A DNA stretch of 6,833 bases from Limnochordia bacterium. Lineage in GTDB: Bacteria > Bacillota > Limnochordia > Darwinibacteriales > B1SED10-159. The position numbers were made by a program, and so were the translations under genes. The stretch spans positions 1-6,833 of the forward strand of contig SLOZ01000046.1 of assembly GCA_007132255.1 (NCBI GenBank), given 5' to 3'. The first letter of the stretch is position 1. Every line of letters begins with the position of its first letter. The notes beneath the pieces were generated by a model that was not told the origin of the DNA, did no database searches, and saw only the letters and a program-made list of their open reading frames with translations. Of the stretch, positions 1-6,014 are shown one piece after another.

Positions 1-40
1 ACAAGGAAACTCGGGTTGGCAATACGACAAGAAAGGAATA

Positions 41-56
41 GCGGGCTAACGCCCGC
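41..56. repeat. Short GC-rich inverted repeat
   Basis: GCGGGC and GCCCGC flank a TAAC loop, giving a perfect 6-bp hairpin. GAAAG (31-35) and CTTTC (62-66) could extend it as a second stem beyond a symmetrical 5-nt internal loop. There is no T-run directly after it, so it is a poor intrinsic terminator. It may be a remnant of a terminator for a gene left of the window, or simply chance. Confidence 0.4.
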
Positions 57-222
57 CGCCGCTTTCCTCCCCATACCTCAAGGCAGGGGCATCTCGCGGC
101 GTTTGGTGATGGAGACCCGCGACTCAAAGAGCTGATTTGAGCGCTTTGCGTTAGGGTTCAAGCAGCGCTGGTCGAACTGGATGCCCGGCCGACCATGTGC
201 ATTGGTTGGTTGCGATTGACCC

Positions 223-244
223 TCAATAGGGTATCAATAGGGTA
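223..244. repeat. 11-bp tandem duplication
   Basis: The unit TCAATAGGGTA occurs twice back to back, exactly, at 223-233 and 234-244. It lies in DNA with no intact gene, upstream of the regulator pseudogene. The likeliest source is replication slippage in unconstrained sequence. A paired binding site is possible, but nothing else supports it. Confidence 0.7.
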
Positions 245-330
245 TTCATCGACTCATAAAAGAAAATGCGGAGTATCTTCAAGGATCGCTCGTTCGGAAT
301 TTAAACCGTTAACGACTAGACTGCCGACTC

Positions 331-939
331 TTTGGACTACCCGTTGTTTTGTTTCAACCGGGGCACGTCTGCATTTTGGTAAATAAGCAGTAGGGTTGAC
401 CTTCCGTATATCGAAAACCAGAAACATGTTTAGAGGGAAGTGCAGGGCAATAAAGACGTAACGGCATCATTGGTGCCGGATTCGCGATCGGGCCGATCCG
501 GTTTGGACCAAAGACAGCGAGGCCTTGTTTGAGATGGTGCAGCAGTGATTGGACGTGAGTGCCCTAATGTGTGATAATGATCATACAGCTGTTGGTGTCA
601 TCCAGACCTGCCAACGGGTGGGCATTGTTGTGCCCCATGAACTGTCTGTGGTCGGTTTGATGATGGTTCAAAGGCTCCACGCTCGGTCCCAAGTGTCACG
701 ACAGTTCAGGTTCACCGAGAAACCATGGGGCAGGGGGTTCGAAGCGGCTTTTGGAGCCAGAATTTGCTGAGGGTGCTTCGGTCAGCATAACGGTACACAA
801 GCAGCTGGTAGTTCGTGAGAACATCGGACTTGGTGTTCAGCCAGAAGGCCGGGAGCCGGAGGAAGCAGGTCCCTGGGAATTTCACGACAGTGGGATTGCG
901 GAGGCATTTCGGCGCCACGGGAACGGGTCGAAAACTTAG
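331..939 (+). pseudogene. Decayed LacI-family transcriptional regulator (C-terminal effector-binding domain)
   Basis: Pieces of a LacI/PurR-type periplasmic-binding-like sensor domain appear in the right order but in different frames. Frame 0 (about 510-656) gives TKDSEALFEMVQQ, a TGA stop at 546-548, then ALMCDNDHTAVGVIQ and VPHELSVVG, the family's CAND..A.G and VP..SVVG motifs. A single-base loss near 654-658 moves the match to frame 2, which gives FDDGSKAPRSVPSVTTVQ and HRETMGQ, the family's FDD...TTV..P...MG. A second loss in the G-run 733-737 moves it to frame 1, which gives GGSKRLLEPEFAEG and VHKQLVVREN, the usual C-terminus. Upstream, LPVVLFQP at 337-360 and GNKDVT near 445-462 could be earlier motifs, but this part is weak. 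No DNA-binding HTH domain is recognisable. In LacI families this domain binds a sugar or nucleoside effector. This copy cannot make an intact protein, unless the breaks are assembly errors. The left boundary is approximate. Confidence 0.8.
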
Positions 940-955
940 TTAGGAAGGTGATCGA

Positions 956-1264
956 ATGAGAGTTGCAGCAGTTGTCTTGGTGATTGCGTTAGTATTGGCA
1001 GTAACCAATCCCGGTGTGGATCAGTTCGTAGATTGGGCTGTCCAAGAGCTCCGGGCAGAACATGAAGCGGTGGATCTTCTCGAAGCTTTGGGGGAAGCAG
1101 TGGCCCGTCCTGTTCTGCGCAATACCACGGAGCGTTCAAGTTATGGTGTGTTGAGTGTCTTCACTGTACATGGTGTGGGCCAAGAGAAGAACTACATTGG
1201 GATCGCTGGTCAGTTTTTCCCACTGGATGGCCGCGAATTGGATATAGACGGACTTGAGCAATAG
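956..1264 (+). CDS. DUF4359-like small membrane-anchored or exported protein, copy 1
   Basis: This encodes a 102-aa protein of unknown function. Residues 3-17 form a hydrophobic segment that runs into a TNPG motif, followed by DWAV (25-28). The rest is soluble, with a conserved-looking end containing YGVLSVFTV (63-71) and GIAGQFFPL (82-90). The TNP motif after a short hydrophobic helix and the YG.FS.FT / GI..QF.PL tail are what I recall of DUF4359, so the family call is from memory and tentative. The hydrophobic segment could be an uncleaved signal anchor that places the body outside the membrane. The ATG at 956 is preceded by AGGAAGG (942-948) with 7-nt spacing. The next gene downstream is a paralogue. 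The start lies only 16 bases after the last stop of the decayed regulator, and I see no convincing promoter between them. Confidence 0.82.
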   Translation: MRVAAVVLVIALVLAVTNPGVDQFVDWAVQELRAEHEAVDLLEALGEAVARPVLRNTTERSSYGVLSVFTVHGVGQEKNYIGIAGQFFPLDGRELDIDGLEQ

Positions 1265-1279
1265 GTGTAAAGCTCTTTC

Positions 1280-1294
1280 GGAGAAGGTGATTTG
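1280..1294 (+). promoter_or_regulatory. Ribosome-binding site that decides the GTG start of copy 2
   Basis: GGAGAAGG (1280-1287) is followed by TGATTTG and then GTG at 1295. Copy 1 has AGGAAGG, TGATCGA, then ATG. The shared AAGGTGAT and identical 7-nt spacing argue for GTG 1295 over TTG 1292, and indicate that the leader was duplicated along with the gene. Confidence 0.7.
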
Positions 1295-1603
1295 GTGCGA
1301 TACTTGGCGATCTTACTGGCAGTGGCGTTGTTGTTGGCTGTGACGAATCCTGGTACAACAGATTTCATCGACTGGGCTGTTCCGCAGATTATGGAAGCCA
1401 ACTTCCGTTTGGAGATCGAGCGAGCTTTGGGTTCTGTGGTAGCCAAGCCCATTCTAAATGGGATAACGACGCGCCGCGACTATGCGTTGTTCTCTGTATT
1501 CACGGTTCGCAGCGGTGAGCAGGAAACGCAGTTCTTGGGGATCTTGAAGCAGTTTGTTCCGCTCGACGACGAAGAGGTCAACCTGCGGAACCTCATGCCG
1601 TAG
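1295..1603 (+). CDS. DUF4359-like small membrane-anchored or exported protein, copy 2
   Basis: This encodes a 102-aa paralogue of the preceding protein. An ungapped end-to-end alignment gives about 44 identities in 102 positions (43%), concentrated in ALxLAVTNPG (11-20), FxDWAV (24-29), the SVFTV strand (67-71) and the QFxPL tail (86-90). Residues about 31-40 share nothing. I chose the GTG at 1295 rather than the in-frame TTG at 1292. It puts GGAGAAGG (1280-1287) 7 nt away, exactly as in copy 1, and aligns Met-Arg with Met-Arg. The 30-nt gap after copy 1 suggests cotranscription, and a strong terminator follows. The layout indicates a tandem duplication that included the ribosome-binding region. 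Function is unknown. The N-terminal hydrophobic segment suggests membrane or extracellular location. Confidence 0.82.
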   Translation: MRYLAILLAVALLLAVTNPGTTDFIDWAVPQIMEANFRLEIERALGSVVAKPILNGITTRRDYALFSVFTVRSGEQETQFLGILKQFVPLDDEEVNLRNLMP

Positions 1604-1641
1604 AAGGAAGAGTGTGGCGATGCTGCAGTCGTGTTTGAAGT

Positions 1642-1683
1642 AACCAACCGTCGATTCCGAATGGGATCGGGGGTTGGTTTTTT
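1642..1683 (+). terminator. Rho-independent terminator after the paralogue pair
   Basis: AACCAACC (1642-1649) pairs with GGTTGGTT (1672-1679). The inner arms CGATTCC (1652-1658) and GGGATCG (1663-1669) pair with one wobble around a GAAT loop, so the stem is nearly continuous. A T-run follows to 1683. This ends the transcript of the two small genes and separates it from the transport operon. Confidence 0.9.
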
Positions 1684-1861
1684 GTTGGGATGTTAGTTCA
1701 TGGTTGCGGTGTTGGGCTGCGGCATCACTGGAAAGCGTTGTGGAACCATCGCAGTGGCAGCGTTGTTTCGGCTTCGATGGCCGTAGGCCTTCGGATTTAA
1801 CGATCGGCTGCTGCCAACAAACGATTGCATCTAGTCAGTTTCCGTAAATTTTTTTTATTAG

Positions 1862-1889
1862 TTGTTTCAAAAGAGGAAGGAATTAATAC
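1862..1889 (+). promoter_or_regulatory. Weak sigma-A-like promoter candidate for the transport operon
   Basis: TTGTTT (1862-1867) and TAATAC (1884-1889) are separated by 16 bases. Both boxes deviate from consensus, so this is only a candidate. Its position fits: after the upstream terminator, in an AT-rich stretch, and about 70 bases before the first gene of the operon. Confidence 0.3.
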
Positions 1890-1914
1890 ACATTGTGCGA
1901 AGTACATTAGTAAA

Positions 1915-1931
1915 GAATCCCAAGTGGATTC
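1915..1931. promoter_or_regulatory. Inverted repeat, possible operator
   Basis: GAATCC (1915-1920) and GGATTC (1926-1931) are perfect 6-bp inverted arms around CAAGT. The site lies 29 bases upstream of the first gene's start, just downstream of the candidate promoter, which is a common position for a repressor site. The odd-length spacer is compatible with a dimeric regulator. No regulator can be assigned to it. Confidence 0.35.
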
Positions 1932-1959
1932 GGCAATGTCGGATAAGGGGAGGCGCTGT

Positions 1960-2904
1960 ATGGAAGTTCGGCACTACGAATCAGGCGATGAACAGATTCT
2001 GGTTAATCTCTGGAATGACAGCGTGCAGGAAGACTTAATGACACTCCAACGGTTTCGTGATTTGGTTCTCTTGGATGCGAACTTTGACCCAGACGGACTC
2101 AAACTTGCTTGGGAAGGTGGACAGTTGGTCGGTTGTTCCTATGCCGTGCGCAGGAAACTTCCGATGCACGGTACCGAACTCGAACCTGAGCATGGTTGGA
2201 TACCGTTCTTCTTTGTCCATCCTTCGGCCCGGCGGAAGGGTGTAGGAACGGAGCTGCTGGAACAGTCGAGTGAGTTTTTGCGTCAATTAGGACGGAAGAA
2301 GGTCTTTTTCGCTTCCTATGCGCCGAACTATATTGTTCCGGGGATCGACAAAGAAGCGTATCCTTCAGGGGCGGCCCTTTTGGAACGGCTCGGATTTCAG
2401 CGGCAGTACACAGCAGCCGCCATGGATTTATCTTTGGTGGGGTTCACAATGCCTCCAGAGATTGCGGAGTTGATCGAACAGCGCGAACAAGAAGGGTATT
2501 GTTTTCGTCCAGTGAAGCTGGGCGATCTATACAAGACCATTCAGCTGGCTAATGATGAATTTAACCCCGATTGGGGCAGGGCAATTCGCGAAGGTGTGCT
2601 CAGAAATCTGCCGATGGAGCAGATCATGATTGTGGAACGAGCCGACGAGATTCGCGGGTTTGTCATGTATGGTGGATACGAAGGCATCCCAGAGCGATTT
2701 GGTCCCTTTGGTGTTCATTCGGAAGAAAGGGGGAAAAAGCTAGGGAAAATCCTACTTTACCAGTGCTTAGCGGCTATGAAAGCTAAGGGACTGCACTCTG
2801 CTTGGTTTTTGTGGACTGGTGAGACATCACCCGCAGGGCATTTGTACCGACAGGCGGGTTTTGAGGTAACGCGACGATTTGACGTGATGTTCAAAGAACT
2901 TTGA
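1960..2904 (+). CDS. Tandem GNAT-domain N-acetyltransferase
   Basis: This 314-aa cytosolic protein carries two GNAT folds, the family that transfers acetyl from acetyl-CoA to an amine or other acceptor. Domain 1 spans about residues 1-160. Its acetyl-CoA loop is FFFVHPSARRKGVGTELL (83-100), with the R/QxxGxG pattern at R91-G96, and it ends with AALLERLGFQ (138-147). Domain 2 spans about 180-314. Its loop is FGVHSEERGKKLGKILL (250-266), followed by the GHLYRQAGFEV ending (293-303). Both domains keep the pyrophosphate-binding pattern, so both may bind CoA, although in many tandem GNATs only one is active. The ATG at 1960 is chosen because AAGGGGAGG (1945-1953) sits 6 nt upstream. The in-frame ATG at 1936 has no such site. 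The gene lies 26 bases before the solute-binding protein gene and is probably the first gene of the operon. The acceptor is unknown. Its place beside a deacetylase-like gene hints at an acetylated sugar or amine. Confidence 0.88.
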   Translation: MEVRHYESGDEQILVNLWNDSVQEDLMTLQRFRDLVLLDANFDPDGLKLAWEGGQLVGCSYAVRRKLPMHGTELEPEHGWIPFFFVHPSARRKGVGTELLEQSSEFLRQLGRKKVFFASYAPNYIVPGIDKEAYPSGAALLERLGFQRQYTAAAMDLSLVGFTMPPEIAELIEQREQEGYCFRPVKLGDLYKTIQLANDEFNPDWGRAIREGVLRNLPMEQIMIVERADEIRGFVMYGGYEGIPERFGPFGVHSEERGKKLGKILLYQCLAAMKAKGLHSAWFLWTGETSPAGHLYRQAGFEVTRRFDVMFKEL

Positions 2905-2930
2905 AGAGCAGATCAAAGGAGGAAACACCA

Positions 2931-4184
2931 ATGTTGAGAAAGTCAATTGGCATCGTGTTTGTTTTGATTCTCTTGTTAGCGGCCAGCGCTGCTGCTCAAC
3001 CAGTTGAACTGACGCTCTTGACACATTACTCCACCCATCAAGAAGACGCATTGATGGAATGGGTAAGCCTATGGAACGAGAACAACCCGGATATCCAAGT
3101 CGTTCACCAGAATGTGGATTTTGACCAACTTTTGCCCACCATCATGGCACAGCAGACGGCTGGCCGCGGGGCAGATATTGTTCACGCTTACGCCCTCTGG
3201 GGCGGTCAAATGACCCGCAGCAACGTGTTGGCGACACCCCCAGCTCACTTGGTGGCTGATATTCGAGGCAACTTTGCCGCCACAGCGGTGCAAGCCGTGA
3301 CATTCGACGATGTCGTATATGGCTATCCAACGGAAGTTCAAACCTATGCGCTCTTCTATAACAAAGCGATCCTTGGAGCAGCCGGCTATGAAAATCCACC
3401 GGAAACATGGGAAGAACTGGAAGAGATAGCCGCAGCCACCACCGTCTATGATGGCAATACCTTGGTAACACAGGGTTTCGGTTTGATGACGGGATGGGAT
3501 TCGGCGGTAGTACATCCTTTCTTGTCACTAGCCTATGCCAGCGGCGCTCAGCTCCTTGACGAAACCAACAGCGAAGTCCTGATCAACTCGGAAGCAGGGG
3601 TCCGCGCCCTGCAGTTCCAAAAGGATCTCGTTGATGCGGGATTGGTCGACACCAGTATCAACGTTCTCGGCGCCTTTCCATCGGAACAGTTGGCCATGAC
3701 GATCAACGCTGGATGGTGGAACGGATCCCTGCGTAACGGTATGGCTGAACGTTACGAAAACGTAGGTGTAGCGCCCATCCCATCGCCAGATGGCGAACGG
3801 CGCGGTTCAGTCTCCTATTCTTGGTTCTTCGGAGTGAACAACCGTTCGCAAAATCAGGAGGCTGCTTGGCAGTTCCTAGAGTGGATGAACAGTTATGCAT
3901 CCGAAAATGGTGCAACACCGATGGGTAATTTCATGAGCGGTTTGGGCATCATCCCGGCTCGTGATTCTGATTTGGCAGCCTTAGCCGATGACCTGGCCCA
4001 TCCGAACAATCAGCCGTTCATTAATGCACTGGAGTATGCGGTTCCTGAACCTGCGATTTTTGCAGGCCAGAGGATTAAGACCATCCTCCAACGGGAGATC
4101 GAATCCGTCTGGGCTGGCCAAGTTTCGCCAGAGGCTGCCCTAGCAAGGGCTGAACAGCAGATCATGCGGGAACTCAGCCGCTAA
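2931..4184 (+). CDS. Extracellular solute-binding protein of a carbohydrate ABC transporter (SBP_bac_1 type)
   Basis: This 417-aa protein captures a substrate outside the membrane and delivers it to the permeases that follow. The signal peptide is MLRK, then a hydrophobic core (about 6-17) and ASAAA, with likely signal peptidase I cleavage after A22 before QPVELTLLTHY. There is no lipobox cysteine. Family features include SLWNENNPDIQV (46-57), ADIVHAYALWGGQM (81-94), YGYPTEVQTYALFYNKAIL (130-148, the hinge region), PPETWEELEEIA (156-167), GWWNGSLRN (261-269), VGVAPIPSPDG (278-288) and AAWQFLEWM (311-319). Aromatic residues W90, W189, W262 and W263 could stack on a sugar ring, but their roles are inferred. 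Length is normal for the family. The ATG at 2931 follows AAAGGAGG (2915-2922) at 8 nt, the strongest ribosome-binding site in the window. The substrate cannot be determined from sequence alone. Confidence 0.93.
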   Translation: MLRKSIGIVFVLILLLAASAAAQPVELTLLTHYSTHQEDALMEWVSLWNENNPDIQVVHQNVDFDQLLPTIMAQQTAGRGADIVHAYALWGGQMTRSNVLATPPAHLVADIRGNFAATAVQAVTFDDVVYGYPTEVQTYALFYNKAILGAAGYENPPETWEELEEIAAATTVYDGNTLVTQGFGLMTGWDSAVVHPFLSLAYASGAQLLDETNSEVLINSEAGVRALQFQKDLVDAGLVDTSINVLGAFPSEQLAMTINAGWWNGSLRNGMAERYENVGVAPIPSPDGERRGSVSYSWFFGVNNRSQNQEAAWQFLEWMNSYASENGATPMGNFMSGLGIIPARDSDLAALADDLAHPNNQPFINALEYAVPEPAIFAGQRIKTILQREIESVWAGQVSPEAALARAEQQIMRELSR

Positions 4185-4196
4185 CGGTCCGACTAG

Positions 4197-4228
4197 CGGG
4201 GGAGACAACTGTCTCCCCCGTGCCTTTT
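4197..4228 (+). terminator. Hairpin between binding-protein and permease genes (probable attenuator or mRNA stabiliser)
   Basis: CGGGGGAGAC (4197-4206) and GTCTCCCCCG (4211-4220) form a perfect 10-bp stem with an AACT loop. Only a short T-run, TTTT at 4225-4228, follows, and it is separated from the stem by TGCC. A full terminator would normally have T residues directly after the stem. In ABC operons such hairpins allow partial read-through or protect the upstream mRNA from 3' exonucleases, giving more binding protein than permease. That role is inferred here. Confidence 0.75.
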
Positions 4229-4241
4229 ATGCCGGTTTCAT

Positions 4242-4260
4242 GGGGGAGGGTGGTTTTTTG
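4242..4260 (+). promoter_or_regulatory. Ribosome-binding site favouring a TTG start for the first permease
   Basis: GGGGGAGGG (4242-4250) lies 7 nt before the TTG at 4258. The upstream in-frame ATG at 4240 overlaps this purine tract and has only CTTTTATGCCGGTTTC before it, with no Shine-Dalgarno. Starting at TTG also gives the usual short basic N-terminus (MKRRTQQ) before the first membrane segment. Confidence 0.7.
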
Positions 4261-5148
4261 AAGCGAAGAACGCAGCAGACGCTCTTGGGTTATACGTTTA
4301 TGCTTCCAATTTTCTTGTTTTACTCGGTGTTCTTAATCATCCCATTGGGCTTCTCTTTGATCTTAAGTTTCAGTGAGTGGGGCGGCTTTGATCTATCACT
4401 GATCCGCTTTGTGGGATGGCGAAACTATGAAGATCTCTTTTCACCATGGTCAGACTTTCTTAATCCGATTTTATGGAATACCTTCTATTACGCTTTTGGA
4501 ACGGTCTTTCTGTCATTTATTGCTGCTCTGACGGTGGCCTATTTGGTGACCAAGCTCCGCTTTCAAGCTTTTTGGCGAACCATGTATTTTCTGCCCACGG
4601 TCACGACGGTCGTAGCCATTGGTAATGTGTGGGCTTACCTATATCACCCCCATGGGGGCATGATCAACGGTCTGTTGAATGCGTTGGGGATGCCAACCAT
4701 TCGCTTTCTCGCCAACCCGGACACGGCCTTGCCGGCCATTGTAGTGGTTGGCGCTTGGGCTGGAATCGGAGCCGCTGTACTAATCTTGACGGCTGGGGTC
4801 AAGGCGATCCCCGAAACGTACTATGAAGCTGCGATGATCGAAGGCGCATCAGAGTGGCGCCTTTTCTTCAATATTACGCTTCCGCTGTTGAAACCATCCA
4901 TACTTTTTGTTTTGATCACCGGCCTCATTGGTGGCCTGCAGTCGTTTACATTGATCATGGTCATGACCGGTGATGGCGGACCTGGCAATGCTACCAATGT
5001 GGCAGCCTTAGAAATGTACAACCAAGCCTTTCGATTCGGAAACTGGGGCTTAGCCAGTTCCATGGCCTATACGCTCTTCATTGTTGTGTTCATTATTACA
5101 GCGATTCAGCTTCTGGTATTCCGAAGGGGAGGGGTGGAGAGTTACTAA
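4258..5148 (+). CDS. Carbohydrate ABC transporter permease, MalF/UgpA-type
   Basis: This 296-aa inner-membrane protein is one half of the translocation channel. A basic N-terminus (KRRTQQ) is followed by about six hydrophobic segments, near residues 11-35, 72-97, 108-128, 158-181, 213-235 and 267-288. The cytoplasmic coupling loop that docks on the ATPase is clear: YYEAAMIEGASEW (188-200) followed by FFNITLPLLKPS (203-214), the EAA...G...I.LP signature. The GDGGPGNAT turn (238-246) is typical of this subfamily. Length is normal for MalF/UgpA-like permeases without the large extra domain of E. coli MalF. The TTG start at 4258 is preferred over ATG 4240 on ribosome-binding grounds; the longer form would add six residues. 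The gene follows the binding-protein gene across a hairpin and overlaps the next permease gene by one base (TAATG), indicating coupled translation. Confidence 0.93.
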   Translation: MKRRTQQTLLGYTFMLPIFLFYSVFLIIPLGFSLILSFSEWGGFDLSLIRFVGWRNYEDLFSPWSDFLNPILWNTFYYAFGTVFLSFIAALTVAYLVTKLRFQAFWRTMYFLPTVTTVVAIGNVWAYLYHPHGGMINGLLNALGMPTIRFLANPDTALPAIVVVGAWAGIGAAVLILTAGVKAIPETYYEAAMIEGASEWRLFFNITLPLLKPSILFVLITGLIGGLQSFTLIMVMTGDGGPGNATNVAALEMYNQAFRFGNWGLASSMAYTLFIVVFIITAIQLLVFRRGGVESY

Positions 5149-5996
5149 TGAAACAGAAGACACCGTGGTTAGCGTATGCTATCATCGCCATTGGGGTTAT
5201 CACAATGGTGTTTCCCTTCCTGGACATGGTATTCACCGCCTTCAAAGGTCCAGCGGAGCTTATGAGTGTGCGCTACAGACTGTTTCCTGATGAATTTCGG
5301 TTCAGTAATTTCCAACAAGCTGTGCGTTCATTGAACATGGGCTTGTTGTTCATGAACAGTATGATCGTCAGTTTCAGTGTGACTGGCTTAGTATTGCTGA
5401 CGAGCACGCTAGGCGGCTATGCACTAACCAAGCTGGAGTTTCCCGGAAGAGATGTCATCTTCCGTTTCATCTTGGCCACGATGATGTTCCCGGCTTTTCT
5501 CTTTCTGATCCCCAACTTCTATATCATGGTCAATTTCCCATTTGTCAACATTGACGGTGGCTTGGCCGCAACGCGGTGGGCATTGATCCTACCGTTCTCC
5601 GTAAGCGGGTTTGGAGTATTCCTAATGCGACAGTTCATTATGGGAATCCCCAATGCCCTTTTGGATGCAGCGAGAATCGACGGGGCGTCGGAATTCCGGA
5701 TATTTGGGCAGATTGTGGTGCCGATGACACTGCCAGCCTTGGCTACCTTAGCTATCTTTACGTTTATTGGACAGTGGAACGAGTTTATCTGGTCGCTGCT
5801 CATTTATACCGTTAACAACCGGCTGGCTACACTTCCGGTGGGTATTCAAATGTTGCAGTCGCATTTGGATCCGACACTCACACAGGCATTGGTCAGCGCA
5901 GGTTTGACGATCAGTGTCGTTCCGGTCTTTGTTGTCTTTGTGTTTTTGCAGAAATACTATGTTAGGGGCCTGGCTTTATCGGGGCTTAAGGAATAA
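5148..5996 (+). CDS. Carbohydrate ABC transporter permease, MalG/AraQ-type
   Basis: This 282-aa inner-membrane protein is the second half of the channel and pairs with the preceding permease. Hydrophobic segments lie near residues 8-30, 67-92, 103-128, 140-162, 196-218 and 247-268. LGGYALTKLEFPGRD (88-102) is a family hallmark. The ATPase-coupling loop is LLDAARIDGASEFRIFGQIV (171-190) with VPMTLPAL, where Asp replaces the first Glu of EAA, a common variant in this subfamily. FIGQWNEFIWSLL (206-218) is the usual conserved motif near the fifth segment. The C-terminus YVRGLALSGLKE matches the typical short G-x-K tail. The ATG overlaps the previous gene's TAA, and GGTGGAGA (5133-5140) supplies the ribosome-binding site. 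No nucleotide-binding subunit gene follows, so the ATPase is presumably a shared MsmK/UgpC-type protein encoded elsewhere. Confidence 0.93.
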   Translation: MKQKTPWLAYAIIAIGVITMVFPFLDMVFTAFKGPAELMSVRYRLFPDEFRFSNFQQAVRSLNMGLLFMNSMIVSFSVTGLVLLTSTLGGYALTKLEFPGRDVIFRFILATMMFPAFLFLIPNFYIMVNFPFVNIDGGLAATRWALILPFSVSGFGVFLMRQFIMGIPNALLDAARIDGASEFRIFGQIVVPMTLPALATLAIFTFIGQWNEFIWSLLIYTVNNRLATLPVGIQMLQSHLDPTLTQALVSAGLTISVVPVFVVFVFLQKYYVRGLALSGLKE

Positions 5997-6014
5997 TCTT
6001 CGGAGGTGCAGACA

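Larger units (their letters stand above)
1..330. other. Non-coding or decayed 5' stretch
   Basis: No intact gene is visible in these bases. They hold a short GC-rich hairpin (41-56) and an 11-bp tandem duplication (223-244), listed separately. A + strand frame from about 109 to 219, interrupted by TGA at 133-135, reads partly like protein (FERFALGFKQRWSNWMPGRP). The opposite strand is also open from about 240 down to 78. I recognise neither product and neither has a ribosome-binding site. Because a decayed regulator gene lies just downstream, this stretch may be older degraded coding DNA, but that is inference. Confidence 0.5.
1684..1959. other. Intergenic leader region of the transport operon
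   Basis: No gene is supported here. An open frame from 1700 would give 28 residues, but it has no ribosome-binding site and no recognisable product. The frame of the downstream acetyltransferase is open back to about 1825, but that extension (FRKFFLLVVSKEEG...) does not look like family sequence and lacks a Shine-Dalgarno. The region contains an 8-T run (1849-1856), a weak promoter candidate (1862-1889) and an inverted repeat (1915-1931). It is the likely site of transcriptional control of the operon. Confidence 0.6.

Noticed and set aside
396..424. Promoter with TTGACC at 396-401
   Set aside because: No acceptable -10 box lies 16-18 bases downstream, and the stretch falls in the probable pseudogene.
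546..548. TGA within the LacI-like frame as a recoded codon (Trp or selenocysteine)
   Set aside because: The acetyltransferase gene ends normally at TGA, TGG is used for Trp throughout, and the LacI region also has frame breaks, so plain decay explains it better.
1730..1743. CcpA cre-like site (GGAAAGCGTTGTGG)
   Set aside because: The central AAAGCGTT fits a cre core, but both outer ends mismatch and there is no symmetry, so it is too weak to call.
1825..1959. A 45-residue N-terminal extension of the acetyltransferase
   Set aside because: There is no Shine-Dalgarno for the upstream starts, the extension does not look like GNAT sequence, and the ATG at 1960 has a good site at 6 nt.
3069..3528. 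Two overlapping open frames on the - strand inside the binding-protein gene
   Set aside because: They overlap each other and a clear solute-binding protein gene, and their Cys/His/Arg-rich translations are typical of antisense frames.
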